Of a stretch of 8,050 nucleotides of DNA, positions 1 to 6,659 are shown in pieces. A model generated the notes under the pieces. The model was not told the origin of the DNA. It ran no database searches and saw only the letters and a list, made by a program, of their open reading frames with translations. The stretch covers positions 1 to 8,050 of the forward strand of contig JADFGB010000035.1 in assembly GCA_022567875.1 (NCBI GenBank). The letters are read 5' to 3'. This stretch comes from Bacteroidota bacterium (GTDB lineage: Bacteria; Bacteroidota; Ignavibacteria; Ignavibacteriales; Ignavibacteriaceae). Every line of letters begins with the position of its first letter. The stretch's first letter is position 1. Made by a program: the position numbers and the translations under genes.

Positions 1-444
1 AAATAATGTTGATTGCAGAACAATTTTTATTTTATGCGATTTTAATGAATCTATAATTTTTGTTATGTTTTTAAAAACTTCGTTTACCTGTCTACCGTAA
101 AATATATCATTGATACCACCCATTATAAAACATATTCTCGGTTTTAAATTATATATATATTGCAGCCTGTGTAAAAAGCCGGAAGTAAGGTCTCCGCTTA
201 TTCCCCTTTCAATTACATCTTTTCTATTTATCAGTTCATTCCAATTAACGCCTTGCGTTATCGAATTACCCAACATAACAATTTTTGCACGCCTCATTCT
301 GTAAACATTGTATAGTTCTGTTTGTATTAAGTAGCTGGAGTTTTTTAGATAAGCGCTTGTATCCTTCGGATTAGAATCGGTTTGGGATCTAACAACCAAA
401 GTAAAAATTAAAATTAGAAATAAAGTAATTAAGATATTTTTCAT
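1..444 (-). CDS. Secreted SGNH/GDSL-family hydrolase, N-terminal part (3' end outside window)
   Basis: The frame is open from an ATG at 444 down to base 1 and gives 148 residues with no stop, so the C-terminal part, including the catalytic Asp/His block, lies outside the window. Residues 1-20 (MKNILITLFL onward, ending VVRSQ) are a hydrophobic signal peptide, so the product is probably periplasmic, outer-surface or secreted. Block I is MLGNSITQG with the presumed nucleophile Ser61 (GNSIT in place of the common GDSIT). Block II is ERGISGD with Gly81, and block III is GGINDI with Gly110 and Asn112, the oxyanion-hole residues. These three blocks in order and spacing are diagnostic for SGNH hydrolases. 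Members act as esterases, lipases, acyl-hydrolases or carbohydrate deacetylases, and the substrate cannot be told here. There is no Shine-Dalgarno site before the ATG, only an A/T tract. It is separated from the next upstream gene by about 410 noncoding bases, so it has its own promoter. Confidence 0.9.
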   Translation of the reverse strand, partial: MKNILITLFLILIFTLVVRSQTDSNPKDTSAYLKNSSYLIQTELYNVYRMRRAKIVMLGNSITQGVNWNELINRKDVIERGISGDLTSGFLHRLQYIYNLKPRICFIMGGINDIFYGRQVNEVFKNITKIIDSLKSHKIKIVLQSTLF

Positions 445-458
445 AATTATAATATAAA

Positions 459-487
459 TAATTTCTATTATTATTTTCTTTTGTCAA
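459..487 (-). promoter_or_regulatory. Candidate promoter for the SGNH hydrolase gene
   Basis: On the minus strand an exact TTGACA lies at 487-482. An AT-rich stretch follows, and an AATTAT hexamer (4 of 6 matches to TATAAT) sits at 18-base spacing. A start from here would leave only a very short leader before the ATG at 444. The area is so AT-rich that -10 matches are cheap, so only the -35 carries weight. Confidence 0.3.
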
Positions 488-735
488 TTATGAATCTTTG
501 ATTTTAAGGAAGAGGTTTTTTAGGCAGCCGACTGACACCAAATGACAATAATTTTATATAATTAAATCTCCTCTGTAATATCGGAGGTAAACGTAAGAGC
601 TTGTTATATTTGATTATTTTTTAAAAACCACGAGGTGTTGATGCTCTGTTAAAATTTTAAATAGTGCTGTTTAATTATTGATAATAAACTTAATATTCGA
701 TTGATTGGTAGAGTTATGGAATAATGATAATGAAA

Positions 736-770
736 TAGAAGATACTTTCTGATTTAGAAAGTATCTTCTA
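736..770 (-). terminator. Perfect 15-bp hairpin, probable terminator of the lipoprotein gene
   Basis: TAGAAGATACTTTCT (736-750) is the exact reverse complement of AGAAAGTATCTTCTA (756-770), with a 5-base loop. It begins 86 bases after the stop codon of the lipoprotein gene at 857. On the minus strand the stem is followed by TTTCATTATCATTATT, an interrupted T-rich tract, so termination in that direction is plausible. The stem is AT-rich and the tract is not a clean run, so efficiency is uncertain. No gene reads into it from the plus strand. Confidence 0.55.
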
Positions 771-856
771 AAATGTCTTCTTTTCTTTCTGCATAAGTTG
801 TTCCTTTTTTTAAAGTATTAAACTTATTTCTAATTAAATAAAACTCCCCTTTTTAA

Positions 857-1402
857 TTACTTAGACCATCCGTATCTTGAAAAATGAGGAAGCTGTGCAT
901 CATATACTGATAACATATTACCTTTTTTATCTGCAACAGTAGTTCCTTGCATTTCCACAGGTTGAGAGCTTCCGTCATCAGGGAAATAAACAAAATGTAT
1001 TTTGTTCTTATTTATTCCTCTTAAGTCTATACCGGTTATTTCCATTGTAAAGTTTAATGGAATATCAAATGTAAAAGGACTTGGACCGAAATCTAATACG
1101 GCATATTCTCCTTCCATCAGTACAGTAATAGTTTGCTTCCCTTTATATGCTCCAGCTGGAACTGTTAAAGTACCGTTTACCTTGACTTTCTTACCAAATG
1201 AACCGACTATATCAATAGATCCGCCTTTTTTACCATCTATTGTCTTTGAAATAAAAATGGGTTTATGCAGACCACTTGTGCCAAGCTTTATTAAGGAAGA
1301 CTGGGGATCTTGCTGTGATGGCCCGGTAAGAGATGATTGATCGGAACAACCGCCTAAGAAAAGACCTACAGCGATGAATAAATTGAGTATTATGGCTTTC
1401 AT
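857..1402 (-). CDS. Small secreted lipoprotein, unknown function
   Basis: The product is 181 residues from the ATG at 1402. That start is chosen because it opens directly on a type II signal peptide (MKAIILNLFIAVGLF) with lipobox LGGC (Cys19), and because an AAGGA ribosome site (1414-1410) sits 7 bases upstream, one of the few Shine-Dalgarno sites in this window. A more upstream in-frame ATG at 1435 would add 11 residues and bury the signal peptide, so it is rejected. After the Cys comes a Ser/Gln/Pro-rich linker (about residues 20-37), then a beta-rich domain with a GSIDIVG...VNGTLTVPAGAYKGKQTITV pattern and a tail PHFSRYGWSK. The VPAGA plus TIT pattern recalls ZU5-like beta domains of secreted proteins, but this is a weak resemblance from memory. 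No catalytic motif is visible. It is probably an envelope lipoprotein. It lies alone between a structured regulatory region and a hairpin terminator, so it is likely monocistronic. Confidence 0.8.
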   Translation of the reverse strand: MKAIILNLFIAVGLFLGGCSDQSSLTGPSQQDPQSSLIKLGTSGLHKPIFISKTIDGKKGGSIDIVGSFGKKVKVNGTLTVPAGAYKGKQTITVLMEGEYAVLDFGPSPFTFDIPLNFTMEITGIDLRGINKNKIHFVYFPDDGSSQPVEMQGTTVADKKGNMLSVYDAQLPHFSRYGWSK

Positions 1403-1487
1403 AATATATTCCTTATTTATTATGATTAAAAACAAATTAAGACTCTGTACAACTTTAGTCTACGGGACAATTACTAAGTCGTTCTAT

Positions 1488-1503
1488 AACAAACACTATA
1501 CCA
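1488..1503 (-). promoter_or_regulatory. Weak sigma-54-like -24/-12 element upstream of the lipoprotein gene
   Basis: The minus strand reads TGGTATAGTGTTTGTT from 1503 to 1488, preceded by T. Against the consensus TGGCACG-N4-TTGC(A/T), the -24 TGG, the A, the TTG of the -12 box and the trailing T match at the right spacing. The normally well conserved C of the -12 GC is T here. Transcription would begin near 1477, about 75 bases before the lipoprotein ATG. It is attractive because a sigma-54 activator is encoded immediately upstream, but a 16-base partial match can occur by chance. Confidence 0.25.
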
Positions 1504-1559
1504 AAGGTAAAGTTTAGTTTATAGAGTCCTTCTAATGTTTTTAAAATATTGTGCAGGTA

Positions 1560-1585
1560 AATCTTACCTATCTACAGGTAAGATT
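1560..1585. repeat. 10-bp palindrome with 6-base spacer, candidate operator/UAS or terminator stem
   Basis: AATCTTACCT (1560-1569) and AGGTAAGATT (1576-1585) are exact reverse complements separated by ATCTAC. The AGGTAA core also recurs in direct orientation at 1505-1510, 1555-1560 and 1595-1600. The 1555 and 1576 copies are both CAGGTAA and lie 21 bases apart, about two helical turns. The centre of the palindrome lies about 95 bases upstream of the start predicted from the weak -24/-12 element, a usual distance for activator binding sites. The alternative is a transcript hairpin ending the kinase/activator operon, though no good T-run follows. Confidence 0.4.
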
Positions 1586-1595
1586 GGGGTGTAAA

Positions 1596-1651
1596 GGTAA
1601 AAGAAAACCAATTTTACCCCTTTGGGGCTGGGGGCAAGAAATCGGGTTTCT
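1596..1651 (-). terminator. Cluster of small hairpins after the activator gene, possible operon terminator
   Basis: Reading the minus strand after the stop at 1701, there is AGAAA/TTTCT (1651-1637), then CCCC-AAA-GGGG (1627-1617), then GGTAAAA/TTTTACC (1618-1596, 9-base loop, with TTTTCTTTT in the loop and second arm). The last two overlap and are mutually exclusive. The run of C and G at 1617-1635 is the most GC-rich patch in an otherwise AT-rich window. No single stem has the classic stem plus T-run form, so the call is tentative. Confidence 0.3.
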
Positions 1652-1700
1652 AAATAATCTAAGTTTGTAATCTCGAAGTTATTCCGTTTAAAGAAAAGTT

Positions 1701-3089
1701 TTAATTCTTATTCTTTTGCAATAATGAATTCAATTTGGGACGGGAAACACCAAGTAATTGTGCAGCTTTTGTTTTATTACCCTCGGTTTTGTTCAACACT
1801 TTTTCGGCATATAACGTTGTAAGTTCTTTCAAACCAATTCTTTCATATTCTAATTCAAGTCTGATAAACTGGGGTAAAATCGATGTAGTATATATTTGAG
1901 ATTGCATCTGCGGTTCTTCTTTTTTTTGCAGCACTGAAAAAGTATCAATTTTCAGCATTTTACCTTCGGAAAGCAAAATTGCTCTTTCAATAGAGTTCTG
2001 CAATTCTCTTACATTACCAGGCCACTGATAATTTAACAAAAACTGATTTACATTATCGTCATAACCATCTATAGATTTATCAAACTGTGCATTATAAATA
2101 TTTATAAAATTTTCAGTAAGCATAAGAACATCTTCTTCACGTTCACGGAGCGGGGGGAGTGTAATTTCAATTACATTAAGTCTGTAAAAAAGATCCCTTC
2201 TAAAAAGTTTCTGCTCTATCATTAATTCCAAATTCTTATTAGTTGCGGAAATAAATCGTGCATAGATAGGAATATCTTTTACGCCTCCCAATCTTCTAAT
2301 TACTTTTTTTTCTATTGATCTTAACAACTTAGCTTGAATATTTAAACTGATATCGCCAAGTTCATCCAAAAATAATGTGCCCTTTTCCGCTAATTCCAAC
2401 AGACCGTATTTCCTACTTTCAGCCTGCGTAAAAGCACCGGCTTCATATCCGAATAATTCTGATTCCATTAATGAATCCGGAATTGCGCTGCAGACTATAT
2501 CAATAAACGGGTATTGTTTTGTCGAACTGTTTTCGTGGATAGTTCTGGCAATCAGACTTTTGCCGGTACCTGTCTCCCCCAATATCATTACATAAACGTT
2601 GGTTTTATCAGAAATTTTTTTGATTATTTCAATAATTTTTTTAAATGATTTTGAGCTTCCAATTAATTCTCCAATATTATAATTATCATTCTTTAAAGCA
2701 CTTGTTATTCTTTCTTTAAGTTTATCAGATTTTGAATTTATTATCTCCGAAAGGAATGCTACAAGTTTAGGCAGTTCAAAAGGTATTACAAATATTGAAT
2801 AAAAGCCAAGCTTAACTAAAGAGCTAATTAATACCGCATCATTTTTTTTAATAACAAAAATAATTTTGTTGAAAGCTTCTTCTTTTAAATTTACGGCATA
2901 TCGTACAAATGCTGAGCTGACAGAATCAACTTGTATAATTATTATATCATCTTCATTGTTTTCAAATTTCACAGGATATTTTAATTCGATATTCTGATCT
3001 TTTATTTTAAGCTGATTTATCACTAAAGATATTGAAGATGTATCATTAGTATCGGAATAAACATTAATATTTATAATAGTTTTGGGCAT
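1701..3089 (-). CDS. Sigma-54-dependent transcriptional activator with degenerate receiver-like N-terminus
   Basis: 462 residues in three parts. Residues 1-120 have a receiver-like alternation of strands and helices, but the phosphoacceptor position in DIIIIQ is Gln53, the strand-4 Thr is a Lys (IIFVIKK), and the strand-5 Lys is Ile102 (FVIPF), so it is a pseudo-receiver. Residues about 140-375 are the AAA+ activator domain: Walker A GETGTGKS (171-178), sigma-54 contact loop GAFTQA (218-223, usually GAFTGA), Walker B TLFLDELGD (238-246), sensor I SATN (281-284), arginine-finger region FRRDLFYRLN (296-305), and sensor II WPGNVRELQN (356-365). Residues about 420-460 are a Fis-type helix-turn-helix (EGNKTKAAQLLGVSRPKL). 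Such proteins hydrolyse ATP to open sigma-54 RNA polymerase complexes at -24/-12 promoters. The ATG directly abuts the stop of the kinase gene (TAAATG) with no Shine-Dalgarno site, so translation is probably coupled. Input probably comes from the upstream kinase/TPR protein rather than from a histidine kinase; this is inference. Confidence 0.93.
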   Translation of the reverse strand: MPKTIININVYSDTNDTSSISLVINQLKIKDQNIELKYPVKFENNEDDIIIIQVDSVSSAFVRYAVNLKEEAFNKIIFVIKKNDAVLISSLVKLGFYSIFVIPFELPKLVAFLSEIINSKSDKLKERITSALKNDNYNIGELIGSSKSFKKIIEIIKKISDKTNVYVMILGETGTGKSLIARTIHENSSTKQYPFIDIVCSAIPDSLMESELFGYEAGAFTQAESRKYGLLELAEKGTLFLDELGDISLNIQAKLLRSIEKKVIRRLGGVKDIPIYARFISATNKNLELMIEQKLFRRDLFYRLNVIEITLPPLREREEDVLMLTENFINIYNAQFDKSIDGYDDNVNQFLLNYQWPGNVRELQNSIERAILLSEGKMLKIDTFSVLQKKEEPQMQSQIYTTSILPQFIRLELEYERIGLKELTTLYAEKVLNKTEGNKTKAAQLLGVSRPKLNSLLQKNKN

Positions 3090-6000
3090 TTAGTCTAGTA
3101 TAATTTCACTAATTGATTTTAAGGCTTTTTGTCTTTGTGTCTCAGCCAAATAATTTTGAAGCATTTTTTTGTTTACTATTTTTTCAGCAATATGGTCAAT
3201 TGATGCTTTTGTATATTTAACGTATTCTTTCCCTTTTAATTTATTACCTCTTTCATAATAATATTCTGACATTTCCCATAACACTTTCCAGGTAAGTTCA
3301 GTTATTGTAAAGTCCTCAATAAATTGATATACATTTTCAAAATATTCTATAGCAGAATTTAATTTTAGACCCGATTCTTTCTTGGCCAATCTGCCCAACA
3401 ATAATTGTCTCCTTGCTTCAAAGTATTTATTCTTTGAACATAAATCTTTGAGGTCCTCTTTTTCTATTTCACTATATGCTTCTTTAAATTTACTGCTTTC
3501 AATTAGAATATGAATAAGGTGTTCTGTTGCCTGAAAATAATAAAAAGTGTCTTCGTTAGTCAGAAATATTTCCTTTATCTCACGAAGATTTTTTAAGATA
3601 TCAATAATGTTTTTATTTTCTATTTCAACAATTAGCTTTAAGTATCTGAAATTATTTTTGTTTTGTTCACTGATGAGTTCTTGATCTTGAACCGAGTCGT
3701 ATTCATTTATAATTTTTTTAATTTTTTTTAAATCGCCAATTACAAAATAAAATTGACCTAAATAAAATTGAGAGGTTAAAGATTCATTTAAATTGTTAAT
3801 ACTATTTAAAATGTTTTTAGATTTAATTATGGATTCTAACGACTTTTCATAATCACAAGTCATTAAATAAATCTCTCCTAAATTTGAATACACAAGCCCT
3901 GCATCAAGTTTATCTCCGATACTGGAAAAAATAGAATTTGCTCTGTTTAACAATTCAATTGATTTTTTAAAATTCAATCGTTCAAAATAATAAAGCCCGT
4001 AATTCATGCTAGTTTTAGCTTCATTATTAAGATTACCAATTGATTTATTCAATTCCAAAGCTTTGTTCCAGCTTAATTCAGCATTTTTATACTCACCTTT
4101 TATACTATATATATTACCTATATTATTTTCCATTTGTGTTGCTAAGAGTTTGAGGTCTGTTTGATAATAAACTTCTCTGGCTTTTTCAAACTGAACAAGT
4201 GCATCATCAAAGTTATTATCTTTATATATTTTTATAAGACCGAGTACGCCATAACTTTTTCCTATTAATAATGTCGAAGATGAACTGTTATCAATTATTT
4301 GATTACATAAATTTTCAGATTCTTCAAAATTACCTAAGTCCAAATCCGCTCTTGCAATTTCTAAAAATACTCTCAACTTGCTTTTAACTTCATTAATATT
4401 ATTTACAATTGATTGAAGAATACTTTTTCCTTTTTCCATCTCCCCTGTTTCAATTAATGAATTAGCTTTTACAATTTCCAATTCTAATTTTTCTTTATCA
4501 TTTAGTTTATTATTATTTATTTCATAAAAGTATTTCAGTGCATTATTAAAATCGCTTAATTTATTTAATAGGATTGCTAATCTATATTTTATCAAATTTA
4601 AATTATCTTCGTGTAACTCTAAGAGCAATAGATGTTCAAGTATTTGTTTCTCATAAGAAAAAGCCGATATTTTTTCTGCTTCATCAATAACTTCTATTAA
4701 GATGGAATAACATTTTTCGTCTTCTTTTGCTAATTCATATTGACGTGCTAATTCATTTTTGTTAAAATCCGGTAATGTGCTTTCAATGCTTACTGCTAAT
4801 TTTAAATGATATTCTTCTTTTTCTTCAATTAATGAATTGATATATGATTTAAATCCATCCGAAGAAAACTGTGCTGTTCCGGTTATAGTGTAATGTTTTA
4901 ATATTTCTTTTTTCTGCAAATCAAGTAATAATTTATCTACATTAAATACGCTAATTTCCATTAATGCTGATAAAGCATTAGCTCCAATAGTTACATCTAA
5001 AGCCGAAATGATCTTTATTAATTTATTTTCAGTATCATTAATATCCTTTAAACGTATTTTATAAATTTCTTCTTGAGAACTCTTTAAAAGTTCAATCGCT
5101 TTTTCATCTTCATTTAATTTTACTCCGTCTTTATCATACTGAAGTATATTAAGCAGCAGCATATCTTTAATAGATGTCCTAATTCCGCCAGGTAGCAAAT
5201 CAGCATAAAGCATTATTAAATTTTTTATTTCTTTTTTCGGGAATGATCTATACAGACTTCTGTTTATTAATTGCTCTAACTGTTGATCTGTAAGAGGAGA
5301 AAGGTTTAACGTCTGAAGATTATGTACTTTATTATTTACATCAGCTTCATCTGAGTCTTCAGTTAAAATTACTTTTATGTTGTTTACCTGTAAAATAGGT
5401 ATCAGAGTTATTAAAGTATCATGAGTAAATGAATCATATTTATTAAAATCATCAAGTATTAAAGTAAACCTGCAACTTGAAGCAATATTTGTAAAGATAA
5501 TTTTTAATTCATCAATTAAATTTTCGGGTAATTCTTTAAAGAGATGTTCTACTTTTTCAATGATAATATTATTTAATCTGGAATAAACATATTCATTATA
5601 AATTATCTGTTTTACTATAAATTTTACAAATGAAATATTAGTTAAATTTTTGTTGCCTTTTATAATTATGGAAGCAGATACTGTAGAATAAATTTCTTCC
5701 ACAATCGTTGATTTACCGGAACCGTCAGTACCTCTTACTGAAAAAACTTCGTTGCTTTTAATATCCACTAAATATTTTTTTAATATAGCAACCGTGTCTT
5801 TTCTATCCGATGAAATTTTTGCTGGCATCCATAGATTTGTAATTTCATTATCAAATTTTAAACCTAAATCGGATAAAACTTCCAAGCAGCTTTGGTATCT
5901 TTTTGAAGGATCTTTAATTAATAATTTTTTAACGATGTTTATAAATTCATCGGAATAATTATTTTCTGGGAATTTGAATTCGTTTTCTATTTGTGCTTTT

Positions 6001-6659
6001 ATAATTTTTAGTTCATCATCTGACTCAAAGGGAAAAGTATCATAAATAATTCTGTATAAGAGCATCCCCAATGAATACAAATCAATTCTATGGTCATAGT
6101 CTTCTTTTTTAAGTAATTCCGGAGCAATATATTGTATCGTGCCTGTAATTCCGGGAATCTTGTCGTCAATAATATGTCTTGCAAAACCAAGGTCAATCAG
6201 TTTAATAACAGGTTGTCTGTCTATTTCAGCAACTAATATATTCTCCGGTTTTAAGTCATAATAAATGTAATTTGATTGATGCAAGTAGTAAAGAACAGAA
6301 CAAATTTGAATGAGTATGTTTTTAAGAGTATCTTCGTTTTTACACCCCTTATAATCTAACAGTTCTTTGCCTTTAAAAACTTCCATAGTTATGTATTTGG
6401 AACCGATTTCTACATTTGGTTCTTGAGAATTATCAGAAACTATTGTTCCCAGTTCAATAGAATTAATAATATTAGGGTGCTGGAGTTTTTGAAGAGTAAA
6501 ATATTCTTTTCTAAAAGTATTAATTTCTTCTTCGGGCACTTTATTGGGTAATACTTTTAACGCTATATCCTTTTCGGGAAAATCAATATCTTCGCATAAA
6601 AATACTTTGCTTCTTCCCTCACCAAGAATGTTTTTAATTATATACCGTTCATTAATCAT
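3090..6659 (-). CDS. Ser/Thr protein kinase - STAND-like ATPase - TPR signalling protein
   Basis: 1189 residues. Residues 1-270 are a Hanks-type kinase: glycine loop LGEGRSKVF (third Gly absent), ALKVL with Lys35, helix-C Glu52, catalytic loop YYDLKPEN with Asp135, Lys137 and Asn140, metal-binding DLG at 156-158, APE at 179-181, Asp193 and Arg254. All catalytic residues are present, so it should be active. HRD is replaced by YYD, making it a non-RD kinase. Residues about 285-540 are a P-loop ATPase with Walker A in VRGTDGSGKST (Lys316) and Walker B LILDDF (403-404). A winged-helix-like stretch follows (about 540-620). Residues about 640-1130 are TPR repeats, clearest at about 800-955 with roughly 40-residue periodicity (for example NNIGNIYSIKGEYKNAELSW). 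The C-terminal helix reads YLAETQRQKALKSI. There is no transmembrane segment, so it is cytoplasmic. It overlaps the permease gene by 4 bases (ATGA) and abuts the activator gene. The architecture resembles PknK-like and MalT-like integrators. The sensed signal is unknown. Confidence 0.92.
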   Translation of the reverse strand: MINERYIIKNILGEGRSKVFLCEDIDFPEKDIALKVLPNKVPEEEINTFRKEYFTLQKLQHPNIINSIELGTIVSDNSQEPNVEIGSKYITMEVFKGKELLDYKGCKNEDTLKNILIQICSVLYYLHQSNYIYYDLKPENILVAEIDRQPVIKLIDLGFARHIIDDKIPGITGTIQYIAPELLKKEDYDHRIDLYSLGMLLYRIIYDTFPFESDDELKIIKAQIENEFKFPENNYSDEFINIVKKLLIKDPSKRYQSCLEVLSDLGLKFDNEITNLWMPAKISSDRKDTVAILKKYLVDIKSNEVFSVRGTDGSGKSTIVEEIYSTVSASIIIKGNKNLTNISFVKFIVKQIIYNEYVYSRLNNIIIEKVEHLFKELPENLIDELKIIFTNIASSCRFTLILDDFNKYDSFTHDTLITLIPILQVNNIKVILTEDSDEADVNNKVHNLQTLNLSPLTDQQLEQLINRSLYRSFPKKEIKNLIMLYADLLPGGIRTSIKDMLLLNILQYDKDGVKLNEDEKAIELLKSSQEEIYKIRLKDINDTENKLIKIISALDVTIGANALSALMEISVFNVDKLLLDLQKKEILKHYTITGTAQFSSDGFKSYINSLIEEKEEYHLKLAVSIESTLPDFNKNELARQYELAKEDEKCYSILIEVIDEAEKISAFSYEKQILEHLLLLELHEDNLNLIKYRLAILLNKLSDFNNALKYFYEINNNKLNDKEKLELEIVKANSLIETGEMEKGKSILQSIVNNINEVKSKLRVFLEIARADLDLGNFEESENLCNQIIDNSSSSTLLIGKSYGVLGLIKIYKDNNFDDALVQFEKAREVYYQTDLKLLATQMENNIGNIYSIKGEYKNAELSWNKALELNKSIGNLNNEAKTSMNYGLYYFERLNFKKSIELLNRANSIFSSIGDKLDAGLVYSNLGEIYLMTCDYEKSLESIIKSKNILNSINNLNESLTSQFYLGQFYFVIGDLKKIKKIINEYDSVQDQELISEQNKNNFRYLKLIVEIENKNIIDILKNLREIKEIFLTNEDTFYYFQATEHLIHILIESSKFKEAYSEIEKEDLKDLCSKNKYFEARRQLLLGRLAKKESGLKLNSAIEYFENVYQFIEDFTITELTWKVLWEMSEYYYERGNKLKGKEYVKYTKASIDHIAEKIVNKKMLQNYLAETQRQKALKSISEIILD

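Larger units (their letters stand above)
445..856. other. Intergenic region without credible ORF
   Basis: I followed the ATG codons I could find on both strands, and each frame closes within a few codons. The region holds the candidate hydrolase promoter near 459-487 and a strong hairpin at 736-770. A weak CTCC/GGAG inverted pair at about 567-586 could form a short stem. No tRNA-like or riboswitch-like structure was recognised, but an sRNA cannot be excluded by eye. Confidence 0.6.

Noticed and set aside
110..304. Plus-strand 64-residue frame
   Set aside because: It lies antisense to the SGNH hydrolase, whose catalytic blocks are clear in the other strand.
523..540. TGG...GC motif on the minus strand resembling a sigma-54 promoter before the hydrolase gene
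   Set aside because: The spacing between the GG and either possible GC is wrong (one short or two long).
1002..1340. Plus-strand 112-residue frame
   Set aside because: It is a mirror of the lipoprotein coding region, with no ribosome site or recognisable domain.
1403..1435. Longer start for the lipoprotein (ATG at 1435)
   Set aside because: It would put 11 residues ahead of the signal peptide, while the ATG at 1402 has an AAGGA site at good spacing.
1505..1600. AGGTAA repeats as a CRISPR or tandem array
   Set aside because: The repeat unit is only six or seven bases, with irregular spacing (50, 21 and 19 bases), which fits binding sites or chance better.
2377..2595. Plus-strand 72-residue frame
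   Set aside because: It overlaps the Walker A to GAFTQA region of the activator on the opposite strand and is a shadow.
5752..5958. Plus-strand 68-residue frame
   Set aside because: It is antisense to the kinase gene around the end of the kinase domain and has no independent support.
6008..6196. Minus-strand 62-residue frame
   Set aside because: It is an alternative frame inside the kinase domain, whose own frame carries all kinase motifs.
3090..6659. Reading the kinase-ATPase-TPR protein as a STAND-type antiphage defence gene
   Set aside because: There is no nuclease, protease or other effector domain, and the neighbours are a transporter and a sigma-54 activator, which points to regulation.
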